Shown one piece after another: positions 7,767 through 15,729 of a stretch of DNA of 51,985 nucleotides. Below the pieces are notes generated by a model. It searched no databases. It worked only from the letters and a program-made list of their open reading frames with translations, and was not told the origin of the DNA. The stretch spans positions 1-51,985 of the forward strand of contig NZ_BAVR01000023.1 in the NCBI RefSeq assembly GCF_000521465.1, in the 5' to 3' direction. Source of the DNA: Acetivibrio straminisolvens JCM 21531 (GTDB taxonomy: Bacteria > Bacillota > Clostridia > Acetivibrionales > Acetivibrionaceae). The position numbers and the translations under genes are program-made. Within the stretch, counting starts at the first letter, position 1. The number at the start of each line of letters is the position of its first letter.

Positions 7767-9101
7767 ATGAAGGAGATGATTCTCAACCTTATTGAGCAAG
7801 GCAAATATGCCGAAGTAAGAAATAAGATTGCAGATATGAATGTAGTTGATATTGCTCAGCTTTTTGAGGAAATGGACAAGCAGAAGCTATTGGTGATATT
7901 CAGGATACTTCCAAAAGATATTGCAGCAGGGGTTTTTTCATATATATCTTATGAATTGCAAAGATATATTATTGAATCCATTACCGATAGCGAAATCAGA
8001 AATATTATAGATGAACTGTTCTTTAACGACGCAATTGACTTTTTGGAAGAAATGCCGTCAAACATTGTAAAAAAGGTTCTTGAGAATACTGATGAAACAA
8101 CCAGAAAACTTATAAATCAGTTCTTGAACTATCCTGAAGATTCGGCTGGAAGCATAATGACCATAGAGTATGTTGACTTAAAAAAGGAGATGACGGTAAA
8201 ACAGGCTTTGCAGCATATCAAGGAGACAGGAATAGACAAAGAGACAATTGATACCTGTTATATTTTGGATGACTCTAGAAGGCTTGAAGGCGTAACATCA
8301 ATCAGAAAACTAATATTAAGTGACGAGTCGGTAGTAATTAAAGATATTATGGAAACAGACGTAATATATGTAAATACACATGAACGCCAGGAAGAGATTG
8401 CATTATTGTTTAAAAAATACGATTTTCTTTCCATGCCGGTAGTTGATAATGAACGAAGACTCGTTGGAATAGTAACAATAGATGATATTATTGATGTTAT
8501 TGAGCAGGAGAATACTGAAGACTTCCAGAAAATGGCCGCAATGGAGCCTTCTGAAAAAGAATACTTAAAGACAAATGCATTGGTATTGGCAAAGCACAGA
8601 ATAACCTGGCTTTTGGTATTAATGATTTCTGCAACCTTTACAGGGAATATCATAAGAAAATTTGATGAAGTGCTGCAGACGGTTGTGGTGCTTGCTTCCT
8701 TTATCCCAATGCTAATGGACACCGGTGGAAATGCCGGTTCCCAATCATCCGCACTCATAATCAGAGGCTTGGCTTTGGGAGAAATAAGGGCAAAGGACGC
8801 TTTGAAAGTTTTGTGGAAAGAAATCCAGGTAAGCTGTCTTGTAGGAATAGTTCTAACCGTTGTAAATTTTGTAAGGATATATTTTTTTGAAAAGGCTGAA
8901 TTACTAGTAGCTGTAACTGTATGCACAACCTTATTTTTTACAGTTGTGTTGGCTAAAGTTATTGGCGGTATCCTTCCTATCATGGCCAAAAAACTTAAAC
9001 TTGACCCTGCAATTATGGCAGGTCCGTTAATAACAACTGTGGTTGATGCTGTGGCACTTACCGTATATTTTTCAATTGCAACATGGTTGCTGGGTATATG
9101 A
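7767..9101 (+). CDS. mgtE: MgtE-family magnesium channel/transporter
   Basis: 444 residues in the canonical order: N-terminal helical MgtE_N domain (about 1-130), two CBS domains (about 135-255, including MPVVDNERRLVGIVTIDDI), a plug helix, and five membrane segments from about residue 285. The pore region carries MDTGGNAGSQSS, and the last segments carry AGPLITTVVDA, the Mg2+ selectivity region. ATG 7767 is chosen over an in-frame GTG at 7740 because of AAAGGAGGG at 7751-7759. MgtE closes when cytoplasmic Mg2+ is high through its N and CBS domains. No M-box riboswitch was recognised; a short leader ORF with a hairpin lies just upstream instead. Confidence 0.95.
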   Translation: MKEMILNLIEQGKYAEVRNKIADMNVVDIAQLFEEMDKQKLLVIFRILPKDIAAGVFSYISYELQRYIIESITDSEIRNIIDELFFNDAIDFLEEMPSNIVKKVLENTDETTRKLINQFLNYPEDSAGSIMTIEYVDLKKEMTVKQALQHIKETGIDKETIDTCYILDDSRRLEGVTSIRKLILSDESVVIKDIMETDVIYVNTHERQEEIALLFKKYDFLSMPVVDNERRLVGIVTIDDIIDVIEQENTEDFQKMAAMEPSEKEYLKTNALVLAKHRITWLLVLMISATFTGNIIRKFDEVLQTVVVLASFIPMLMDTGGNAGSQSSALIIRGLALGEIRAKDALKVLWKEIQVSCLVGIVLTVVNFVRIYFFEKAELLVAVTVCTTLFFTVVLAKVIGGILPIMAKKLKLDPAIMAGPLITTVVDAVALTVYFSIATWLLGI

Positions 9102-9119
9102 TTATATAAAATTTAATTA

Positions 9120-9166
9120 TAATACAGGGTTTTCTTGGATTGTGTGAAACAGGAAGACCCTGTATT
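9120..9166 (+). terminator. Intrinsic terminator after mgtE
   Basis: ATACAGGGT (9122-9130) and ACCCTGTAT (9157-9165) are perfect complements, with partial pairing of the inner TTTCTTG/CAGGAAG sequences, followed by a T-rich stretch. Confidence 0.75.
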
Positions 9167-9174
9167 GTTATTTA

Positions 9175-9233
9175 GCCTCTTGGAATGAAATGAAAGAGGC
9201 AAAAGCGAAGGGACTCGATGTTCCGAGTTTTTT
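9175..9233 (+). ncRNA. Two-hairpin element ending in a terminator; possible small RNA
   Basis: GCCTCTT (9175-9181) pairs with AAGAGGC (9194-9200). After AAAAGCGAAG a second hairpin, ACTCG (9213-9217) with CGAGT (9224-9228), is followed by six T's. A terminator only 60 bases after the mgtE terminator is redundant unless a separate transcript ends here. I do not recognise a known riboswitch class. Confidence 0.35.
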
Positions 9234-9284
9234 ATTAGTGTAATTTTGGCAATAAATGATTTTATTACCTCGAAATTTACTGTA

Positions 9285-9313
9285 TGGACATGGGATAATG
9301 GCTATGGTATAAT
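9285..9313 (+). promoter_or_regulatory. Sigma-A type promoter for the ddl cluster
   Basis: TGGACA (9285-9290), 17-base spacer, TATAAT (9308-9313). Transcription would begin near 9320, leaving an untranslated leader of about 340 bases before ddl, in which I see no gene and no recognisable riboswitch. Confidence 0.6.
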
Positions 9314-9657
9314 AAAATTGTAGTATGTATTATGTATACTCGTCTCGAATTTTGCATGTTTTTATGCAGTTTGTAATTTTCGGTTTATTCTTTTGCTTTG
9401 TTTTTCTCATGTTGTGAAAGTGTAATTATTGGTAATGTATTAGGCGTCTTTAGATTCATTTTGCGCCCGGTTAACGTTGCCTAAATTCACAAATTGCCTC
9501 ATTAACAATGAAGTTATTTATATTCTTTTATTTTTTAGAAAATTCTAATAGTGGATAGTATTTTGTCGTAAATCTTGAAGTTGATGTACTTAAATAGTAA
9601 AATGAGAAATATATATTTACTAGTGTTTTGCATCCAAAAAATAAGGGGAGAAAATAT

Positions 9658-10791
9658 ATGGGCGACAAAAAGAGAGTGCTAGTTATTTTTGGCGGACAGT
9701 CATCGGAACACGAAGTTTCAAGAATATCGGCGGCATCCATACTGAAGAACATTAATTCGGATAAATTTGATGTTTCAATGATGGGAATTACAAAAGACGG
9801 AAAATGGCTTCCTTATAACGGACCTATTGATAAAATTCCTTCCGGAGAGTGGGAGCAAATTGCACTAAAGGATGGGACAAGAAGTATTCCCGACAAAATG
9901 AACTTGGTAGACAGCATAGTAAGTCTTAAAGATGATACGGGAGAGCTTGACAAAACTTTGGCAAGTGATGGAAAAGGCAAAAAGATAGATGTGGTTTTTC
10001 CGGTTTTGCACGGCTGCAACGGTGAAGACGGAACCATACAGGGACTTTTTGAGCTGGCAGGTATACCCTATGTGGGTTGCGGAGTGCTGGCGTCGGCAGT
10101 GGGAATGGATAAGATTTATGCAAAGATAATCTTCGAAAAGGCAGGAATACCTCAGGCAGACTATCTGTATTTTACAAGAAAGGAGATTGCCGGGGATATT
10201 GAGAGTGTAGTTGACAAAATAGAGGGAAAATTCGAATACCCAATATTTGTAAAACCGTCCAATGCCGGTTCTTCCGTAGGCGTGACAAAAGCACATGATA
10301 AAAATGAGCTGAAAGAAGCATTGATTTATGCGGCGAAATATGATAGAAAAGTACTAATTGAAGAATTTATCAACGGAAGAGAAGTTGAGTGTGCTGTGCT
10401 GGGAAATGATGAGCCTATAGCGTCAACAGTGGGAGAAGTCATTCCGGGCAATGAATTTTATGACTACAAGGCGAAATACATTGATAACAGTTCTAAAATA
10501 AAAATACCTGCGGATCTTCCGGAAGAGACCGTTGAAAAGATTAGAAGTTATGCAATAAAGGCCTTTAAGGCTTTGGATTGTGCAGGACTGTCAAGGGTGG
10601 ACTTCTTTGTGCACAAGGAAACCGGAGAGGTCTATATAAACGAAATTAATACCTTACCCGGATTTACAAGCATAAGCATGTATCCTATGCTTTGGGAGGA
10701 ATCCGGTATTCCTTATTCGGAGCTTATTGAAAGGCTGATTGATTTGGCTATTGAAAGATTCAAAGACAATTTGAAAGAATATAGTGAATAG
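9658..10791 (+). CDS. ddl: D-alanine--D-alanine ligase
   Basis: ATP-grasp enzyme of 377 residues that joins two D-alanines for peptidoglycan precursor synthesis. N-terminal motif VIFGGQSSEHEVS, ATP-grasp lysine loop IFVKPSNAGSSVGV, and the metal-binding EINTLPGFTSISMYP near the C-terminus are all present. Length is at the upper end of normal. ATG 9658 follows AAGGGGAG. Glutamate racemase starts 47 bases downstream, so two D-amino-acid enzymes for cell-wall synthesis are adjacent and probably co-transcribed. Nothing suggests D-lactate (VanA-like) specificity, though that cannot be excluded from sequence alone. Confidence 0.96.
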   Translation: MGDKKRVLVIFGGQSSEHEVSRISAASILKNINSDKFDVSMMGITKDGKWLPYNGPIDKIPSGEWEQIALKDGTRSIPDKMNLVDSIVSLKDDTGELDKTLASDGKGKKIDVVFPVLHGCNGEDGTIQGLFELAGIPYVGCGVLASAVGMDKIYAKIIFEKAGIPQADYLYFTRKEIAGDIESVVDKIEGKFEYPIFVKPSNAGSSVGVTKAHDKNELKEALIYAAKYDRKVLIEEFINGREVECAVLGNDEPIASTVGEVIPGNEFYDYKAKYIDNSSKIKIPADLPEETVEKIRSYAIKAFKALDCAGLSRVDFFVHKETGEVYINEINTLPGFTSISMYPMLWEESGIPYSELIERLIDLAIERFKDNLKEYSE

Positions 10792-10838
10792 ATAAAGAAC
10801 TATGCAGTTTAATCGTATTACAGTTGGGGGAAAATACT

Positions 10839-11644
10839 ATGGACAACAGGCCAATAGGCGTTTTTGATTCGGGGTTGGGCGGTCTTACTGTATTAAAGGA
10901 GATAAAAAATTTATTGCCTCGGGAAAGTATAGTATATTTCGGAGACAGCGGGAGAGCCCCCTATGGTTCCAAATCGAAGGAGACTGTAGTAAAATATACG
11001 TTTCAGGACATCCGGTTTCTTCTAAATCAGGATATAAAGATGATTGTAATCGCATGCAACACAGCAAGTGCATGCAGCCTAGATCAGGTTAAGCATAGTT
11101 TTGATATTCCGATAGTGGAAGTTGTCGGGCCCGGAGCGGCAACTGCTGTCAGAGAGACAGTAAACAAGAAGATTGGGGTAATCGGTACCGTGGCAACAGT
11201 GACCAGCGGAGTATATGAGAAAGCTATTTTAAGGCTGGATCCGGAAGTTGAAATTTATCAGAAGGCCTGTCCCTTGTTTGTACCACTGGTTGAGGAGGCT
11301 GGTGGGAAAATGATATTGCCTTGAGAATTGCAGAGGAATATCTTTTGCCGTTAAAAGAGAAAAATATTGATACGCTAGTTTTGGGATGTACCCACTATCC
11401 CCTTTTGTACAATACCATTTCAAAGGTAATGGGGGATGGTGTTAAATTGGTTAGTTCAGCATTGGAGGTAGCAAAAGCAGTAAAGGAGATGATAAATGAA
11501 AATTACCTTGAAAGAGATGAAAAAGTTGGACCTGTGTACAGGTATTATACCAGTGACAGTGTTTATAAGTTTGAATCTCTGGGCAATTCCATTTTGAATC
11601 ATGAAATACATTCTGCTGAAAAGATTGATATTGAGAGATATTAG
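10839..11644 (+). CDS. murI: Glutamate racemase (one frameshift)
   Basis: Converts L- to D-glutamate for peptidoglycan. N-terminal IGVFDSGLGGLTVL, first catalytic cysteine in VIACNTASA, second in LVLGCTHYPLL. The frame is lost near 11297: the read frame ends VEEAGGKMILP-stop, but adding one G (GAGGAGGCT to GAGGAGGGCT) gives VEEGWWENDIALRIAEEYL, exactly the family pattern, and the gene continues to 11644 (about 268 residues). Because murI is normally essential, a true break is unlikely and a sequence error is favoured. ATG 10839 follows TTGGGGG. Co-directional with ddl upstream and the DUF1934 gene downstream. Confidence 0.9.
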
Positions 11645-11759
11645 ATTTGATTAATGGCACTAAGCAATTAAGAACATTTTGTGTATTAGAAGCAGGAAAG
11701 TATTTAAATTTTCGGTGGGGCTAAAATGCCCCTGCCGGCAAAAATGGAGGCGGAAAACT

Positions 11760-12227
11760 ATGAATAAAAATGTTATTATTTCGGTAAAAGGGGTTCAGAC
11801 TTCCGACAATAAGGATAAAAATGTATTGGAACTTGTTACGGAAGGCAAGTACTATAAAAAAGGGAATGCATATTATGTGACATACAAAGAAAGTGAAGTA
11901 ACGGGCATGGAGGGCACCACCACTACCCTTAAAATTTCCAATGGCATTGTGACATTGATGAGATTCGGTACGGTCAATGCACAGTTCATTTTTGAAGAAG
12001 GACAAAAACATGTATCCTATTATGATACACAGTACGGTACATTTACCATGAAGGTTACTGCCCGCATGGTTGCAATAAATGTTGACGACTCAGGCGGGGA
12101 AGTGAAGGTTGATTATAAACTTGAAATAGATGATAATAAAAGTGGAGAAAACGATTTTCATATGTTTATTAGAGAGGTAGGACAGTTAGATGACGAATGT
12201 AGTGGAGACTATAAAGAAGCAAATTGA
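11760..12227 (+). CDS. DUF1934 (YwiB-like) calycin-fold protein
   Basis: 155 residues, beta-rich, with TEGKYYKKGNAYYVTYKE near the start and QYGTFTMKVTAR in the second half, matching the DUF1934 family that commonly lies immediately before argS in Firmicutes. ATG 11760 follows GGAGGCGG and is preferred to an in-frame upstream TTG at 11679. As read, the protein overlaps argS by 38 bases and ends in an atypical tail. One extra G near 12180 would end it at a TGA overlapping the argS ATG (ATGA), so the tail may be an error. Function unknown. Confidence 0.8.
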   Translation: MNKNVIISVKGVQTSDNKDKNVLELVTEGKYYKKGNAYYVTYKESEVTGMEGTTTTLKISNGIVTLMRFGTVNAQFIFEEGQKHVSYYDTQYGTFTMKVTARMVAINVDDSGGEVKVDYKLEIDDNKSGENDFHMFIREVGQLDDECSGDYKEAN

Positions 12228-13884
12228 AGAAACAGTTAAAAACTCAATATCAAAGGCAGTTCAAGACGGTGAACTTCCGGAATTTACAGTAGACGAGCTG
12301 TTTATTGAAATTCCGAAGGAGAAGGGACATGGCGATTTTTCAACCAATATTGCCATGCAGGCGGCAAAAACAGTAAGGAAGGCACCCAGACAGGTGGCAG
12401 AAATAATCATAAAGAATATTGACACCAGCAATACATATATTGACCGGGTTGAGACAGCGGGGCCTGGATTTATCAACTTTTTTCTCACAAATGCATGGTT
12501 GTATGATGTTCTAAAGGTCATTCAGAAGGAGAAAGAAAACTACGGAAAGCTGGATATTGGCCGTGGACAAAGAGTAATGGTCGAGTTTGTAAGTGCCAAT
12601 CCTACCGGACCTCTTCATATGGGAAATGCCAGAGGAGGAGCATTGGGAGACTGTATTGCGAGTGTCCTTGAGAAAGCCGGATATGATGTAACTAGGGAGT
12701 TCTATATTAACGATGCCGGAAATCAGATTGAGAAGTTCGGCATTTCGCTTGAAGCAAGGTATATTCAGCTTTTAAAGGGTGAAGATGCTATAGAGTTTCC
12801 CGAGGATGGCTACCATGGCGAAGACATTATTGATCACATGAAAGAGTATATCGAAGAAAATGGGGACAAGCTCCTTCTTGTTAGCCCTGAAGAAAGGCGC
12901 AAAGCCCTTGTAGAATACGCTTTGCCTAAAAATATTCAGCGAATAAAAGAAGCATTGGAAAGCTACGGCGTAAATTTTGATGTCTGGTTCTCCGAACAGT
13001 CTCTGTATGATAATGGCGAAGTTCAGGAGACACTGGATATTCTTAAAGAAAACGGATATACCGTTGAAAAAGACGGTGCTGTCTGGTTTGCGGCTTCTGC
13101 TTTGGGTGCGGAGAAGGATGAGGTAATTGTCAGAAATAACGGAGTGCCAACGTATTTTGCAGCTGACATAGCCTATCACCGCAACAAGTTTTTAAAGCGC
13201 AAGTTTGACAGGGTAATAAATTTGTTGGGAGCAGACCACCATGGACATGCCGGAAGAATGAAATGTGCTTTAAAATCCCTTGGCATTAATCCGGACAATC
13301 TTGACATCGTGATATTCCAGTTGGTGCGGCTTTACAGAAACGGTGAGATAGCCAGAATGTCCAAGAGGACGGGAAGAGCAATATCCTTAAACGACCTTTT
13401 AGAAGAAGTTGGAAGAGATGCTGCAAGATTCTTTTTTAATACGAAAGCATCGGGAAATCATCTGGATTTTGATTTGGATCTTGCAGTTAAAAAATCAAAT
13501 GAAAATCCGGTATACTATGTCCAGTATGCTTATGCGAGAAGCTGCAGCATGCTAAGGCTCTTGGAAAGTGAGGGTTTTAAAATTCCGGATGTTGGTTCTG
13601 TTGACCTGGCACTCTTAAAATCTTCTGAAGAGATTGAATTAATGAAGAAGCTTTCCGAATATCCTGAGGAGATAAGAATTTCTGCCCAGACTTTAGAGCC
13701 AAGCAGGCTTACAAGATATGTTCTTGATGTTGCATCAAGCTTCCACAGCTTCTACAATGCTTGCAGGGTAAAGGGCGAAGATGAGACTTTGATGTATGCA
13801 AGAATGGTTCTTGTGGACAGCACAAGGATTGTTATAAAGAATGTACTGGATGTATTGAGCATAACAGCTCCGGAGAAGATGTAG
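12190..13884 (+). CDS. argS: Arginyl-tRNA synthetase
   Basis: 564 residues, class I synthetase. Arg_tRNA_synt_N domain (about 5-90), catalytic domain with SANPTGPLHMGNARGGA (HIGH-type motif), ADHHGHAGRM, and RMSKRTGRAISL (KMSKS-type loop; many ArgS lack it, here it is readable), then a C-terminal DALR anticodon-binding domain ending in LDVLSITAPEKM. The reading frame is intact. ATG 12190 lies within the end of the DUF1934 gene, indicating translational coupling. Confidence 0.97.
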   Translation: MTNVVETIKKQIEETVKNSISKAVQDGELPEFTVDELFIEIPKEKGHGDFSTNIAMQAAKTVRKAPRQVAEIIIKNIDTSNTYIDRVETAGPGFINFFLTNAWLYDVLKVIQKEKENYGKLDIGRGQRVMVEFVSANPTGPLHMGNARGGALGDCIASVLEKAGYDVTREFYINDAGNQIEKFGISLEARYIQLLKGEDAIEFPEDGYHGEDIIDHMKEYIEENGDKLLLVSPEERRKALVEYALPKNIQRIKEALESYGVNFDVWFSEQSLYDNGEVQETLDILKENGYTVEKDGAVWFAASALGAEKDEVIVRNNGVPTYFAADIAYHRNKFLKRKFDRVINLLGADHHGHAGRMKCALKSLGINPDNLDIVIFQLVRLYRNGEIARMSKRTGRAISLNDLLEEVGRDAARFFFNTKASGNHLDFDLDLAVKKSNENPVYYVQYAYARSCSMLRLLESEGFKIPDVGSVDLALLKSSEEIELMKKLSEYPEEIRISAQTLEPSRLTRYVLDVASSFHSFYNACRVKGEDETLMYARMVLVDSTRIVIKNVLDVLSITAPEKM

Positions 13885-13920
13885 AACATTAAAAGGTTTA
13901 TCGATCGGAAGGAAGTTTGC

Positions 13921-13968
13921 AAAACCTGGCTCAAATTATTGTTATGAATGATTTGGCCGGGTTTTATT
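13921..13968 (+). terminator. Intrinsic terminator after argS
   Basis: AAAACCTGGCTCAAAT and ATTTGGCCGGGTTTT pair around a 13-14 base loop, followed by TATTATTTTTT. Confidence 0.7.
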
Positions 13969-14014
13969 ATTTTTTACAATAATTTTTTATACATTTTATT
14001 ATAATTTATTATAT

Positions 14015-14044
14015 TTGTTCTATACAATTGTGGTATGATATAAT
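14015..14044 (+). promoter_or_regulatory. Probable promoter of the CPBP protease gene
   Basis: TTGTTC (14015-14020), 18-base spacer, TATAAT (14039-14044); the start codon follows about 40 bases later. Confidence 0.45.
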
Positions 14045-14084
14045 TTACTTATAATTTATATGCGTTTTAATGGAGAAGTTTTAT

Positions 14085-14762
14085 ATGGACGATACTAAGA
14101 AAAAAAGGTATATATTAAAAGTTTTAACCTCTTATCTGGTTGTATTTTATTCCATTTGGGCAGTTTATACCATACTTATAGAACCTCTTATAGAAAAGGG
14201 CCCTCTTCTTTTAAACCTGATAGGTGGCAATTTCATAAAGTTAGGTGTCTGGACACTGCCTTCGCTAATTCTGCTAAAGTACGTTTTCGAAGAAAAGCCT
14301 TTGGACTATGTAAAACTCAGCCAAAATAGATTGCGCGGTCTTGCATACGGCTCTTTGTACGGAGTTGTAATTGTAGTATATGTGAGTGTCAGCAGATTTT
14401 TGTCTAGCGGTGAACTTAAGTTTAATCCATTTTTCAGTTTGGATTCGTGGATAGGCGGGGTGTTGCTCATAGGATTTACCGAAGAAATCGTGTTTCGAGG
14501 ATTTTTACTGCAGAAGTTTGAAGAAGCCATGGGTAGCAAATATGCCAATGCAATAACCGCTGTATTATTTCTCTTGATTCACTTCCCGAAATGGTATATG
14601 CAGGGTAATTTGTTTATGGTGGAATTTATGATGAATTCAATATTGTTTATACCGCTTTTCAGTATCCTTATGGCGGTATTGTTAAAGAAAACAAATTCTT
14701 TATGGACTTGCATAATTATTCATTCTGCCAATAACTTTGCAATGTTTGCATTGGGTGCATAA
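14085..14762 (+). CDS. CPBP-family intramembrane glutamic protease
   Basis: 225 residues with about six membrane segments. All CPBP (CAAX protease/bacteriocin processing, Rce1-like) motifs are visible: EEIVFRG near residue 130, the FLLIHFPKW histidine motif, and IIHSANNFAMF near the C-terminus. ATG 14085 is chosen because GGAGAAG ends 6 bases upstream; the in-frame ATG at 14070 has no such site. Bacterial members process or protect against peptides such as bacteriocins, but substrates are rarely known. Single gene with its own promoter. Confidence 0.88.
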   Translation: MDDTKKKRYILKVLTSYLVVFYSIWAVYTILIEPLIEKGPLLLNLIGGNFIKLGVWTLPSLILLKYVFEEKPLDYVKLSQNRLRGLAYGSLYGVVIVVYVSVSRFLSSGELKFNPFFSLDSWIGGVLLIGFTEEIVFRGFLLQKFEEAMGSKYANAITAVLFLLIHFPKWYMQGNLFMVEFMMNSILFIPLFSILMAVLLKKTNSLWTCIIIHSANNFAMFALGA

Positions 14763-14873
14763 ATTTTGGTATAATATCAAAGAAAGATACTCAAATATTT
14801 CATATGATTTGATTGCTGGCCTTGTAAAATGGCAAAAACTAAAACGCATAATATGCTGCGAGGAGGAACAATT

Positions 14874-15509
14874 ATGAAAATTAAATGGCTGGGCCACTCA
14901 TGCTTTCTGTTGACATCGGAAAAGGGGACAAGAGTGGTTACCGACCCGTTTGATAATACTGTTGGATACAAGGTAGAGGAAATTGAAGCGGAAATAGTAT
15001 CTACAAGTCATGATCACTTTGACCATAATTATGTAAGTATGGTTACAGGCAATGCAAAGCATGTTAAAGGAGCGGGAAAAATAAATATTGACGGTATTGA
15101 AATAACCGGAGTGGCTTCTTTCCATGATGAATGCCAAGGGGCAAAAAGAGGAAAAAATGATATTTTCAAATTTAGAATAGACGGGATTAACGTTTGCCAT
15201 TTGGGAGATCTGGGGCATGTCTTAAATGACAATCAAATAAGAGAAATTGGAAATGTAGATGTCCTGCTGATACCGGTGGGAGGAGTTTATACAATTGATT
15301 ACAAAGAAGCCATCGAGGTAATAAATCTTATCAAGCCGTCGATAATTATTCCCATGCATTATAAGACACCGGCTCTTAAATTTGAAGTCGATGGTGTGGA
15401 AAATTTTCTTTCCGCAACAGGGGGAAAGCATATTGCAAAGCAGGAAATAGAGATCAAAAAAGAGGAGATTGGAAACTGGCCGAAGGTTTTTGCTTTGGAT
15501 TATCAGTAG
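14874..15509 (+). CDS. UPF0173 metal-dependent hydrolase (metallo-beta-lactamase fold)
   Basis: 211 residues. The fold's metal ligands are visible: WLGHSCF at the N-terminus, TSHDHFDH (HxHxDH motif), CHLGDLGHVL and IIPMHYKTP. It matches the UPF0173/YtkL group. AGGAGGA precedes ATG 14874. Substrate unknown. Ends before a clear terminator. Confidence 0.9.
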   Translation: MKIKWLGHSCFLLTSEKGTRVVTDPFDNTVGYKVEEIEAEIVSTSHDHFDHNYVSMVTGNAKHVKGAGKINIDGIEITGVASFHDECQGAKRGKNDIFKFRIDGINVCHLGDLGHVLNDNQIREIGNVDVLLIPVGGVYTIDYKEAIEVINLIKPSIIIPMHYKTPALKFEVDGVENFLSATGGKHIAKQEIEIKKEEIGNWPKVFALDYQ

Positions 15510-15602
15510 AATAATTGGAGGTAAAAATAAATATATTTTAAATTGGATTTACGATTATTTAAGCAAAATGTCTTGTAATAATTTATTAATAATAAATATG
15601 CT

Positions 15603-15638
15603 AAAATTAGCCGATATAAAGTACGGCTAATTTTTTTA
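15603..15638 (+). terminator. Intrinsic terminator
   Basis: AAAATTAGCCG (15603-15613) pairs perfectly with CGGCTAATTTT (15624-15634), continued by a T-run. Confidence 0.85.
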
Positions 15639-15729
15639 GCTTTTAATATGGAAGAAAAATAGAGTAGAAAAGTATTTTTTAATGTGTTTTATAGCTCTTT
15701 GCGAATTCCAAAATGGTGGAGTGGTGAAT

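Noticed and set aside
8258..8989. 243-codon - strand ORF inside mgtE
   Set aside because: Ser/Thr-rich antisense shadow of a well-conserved gene.
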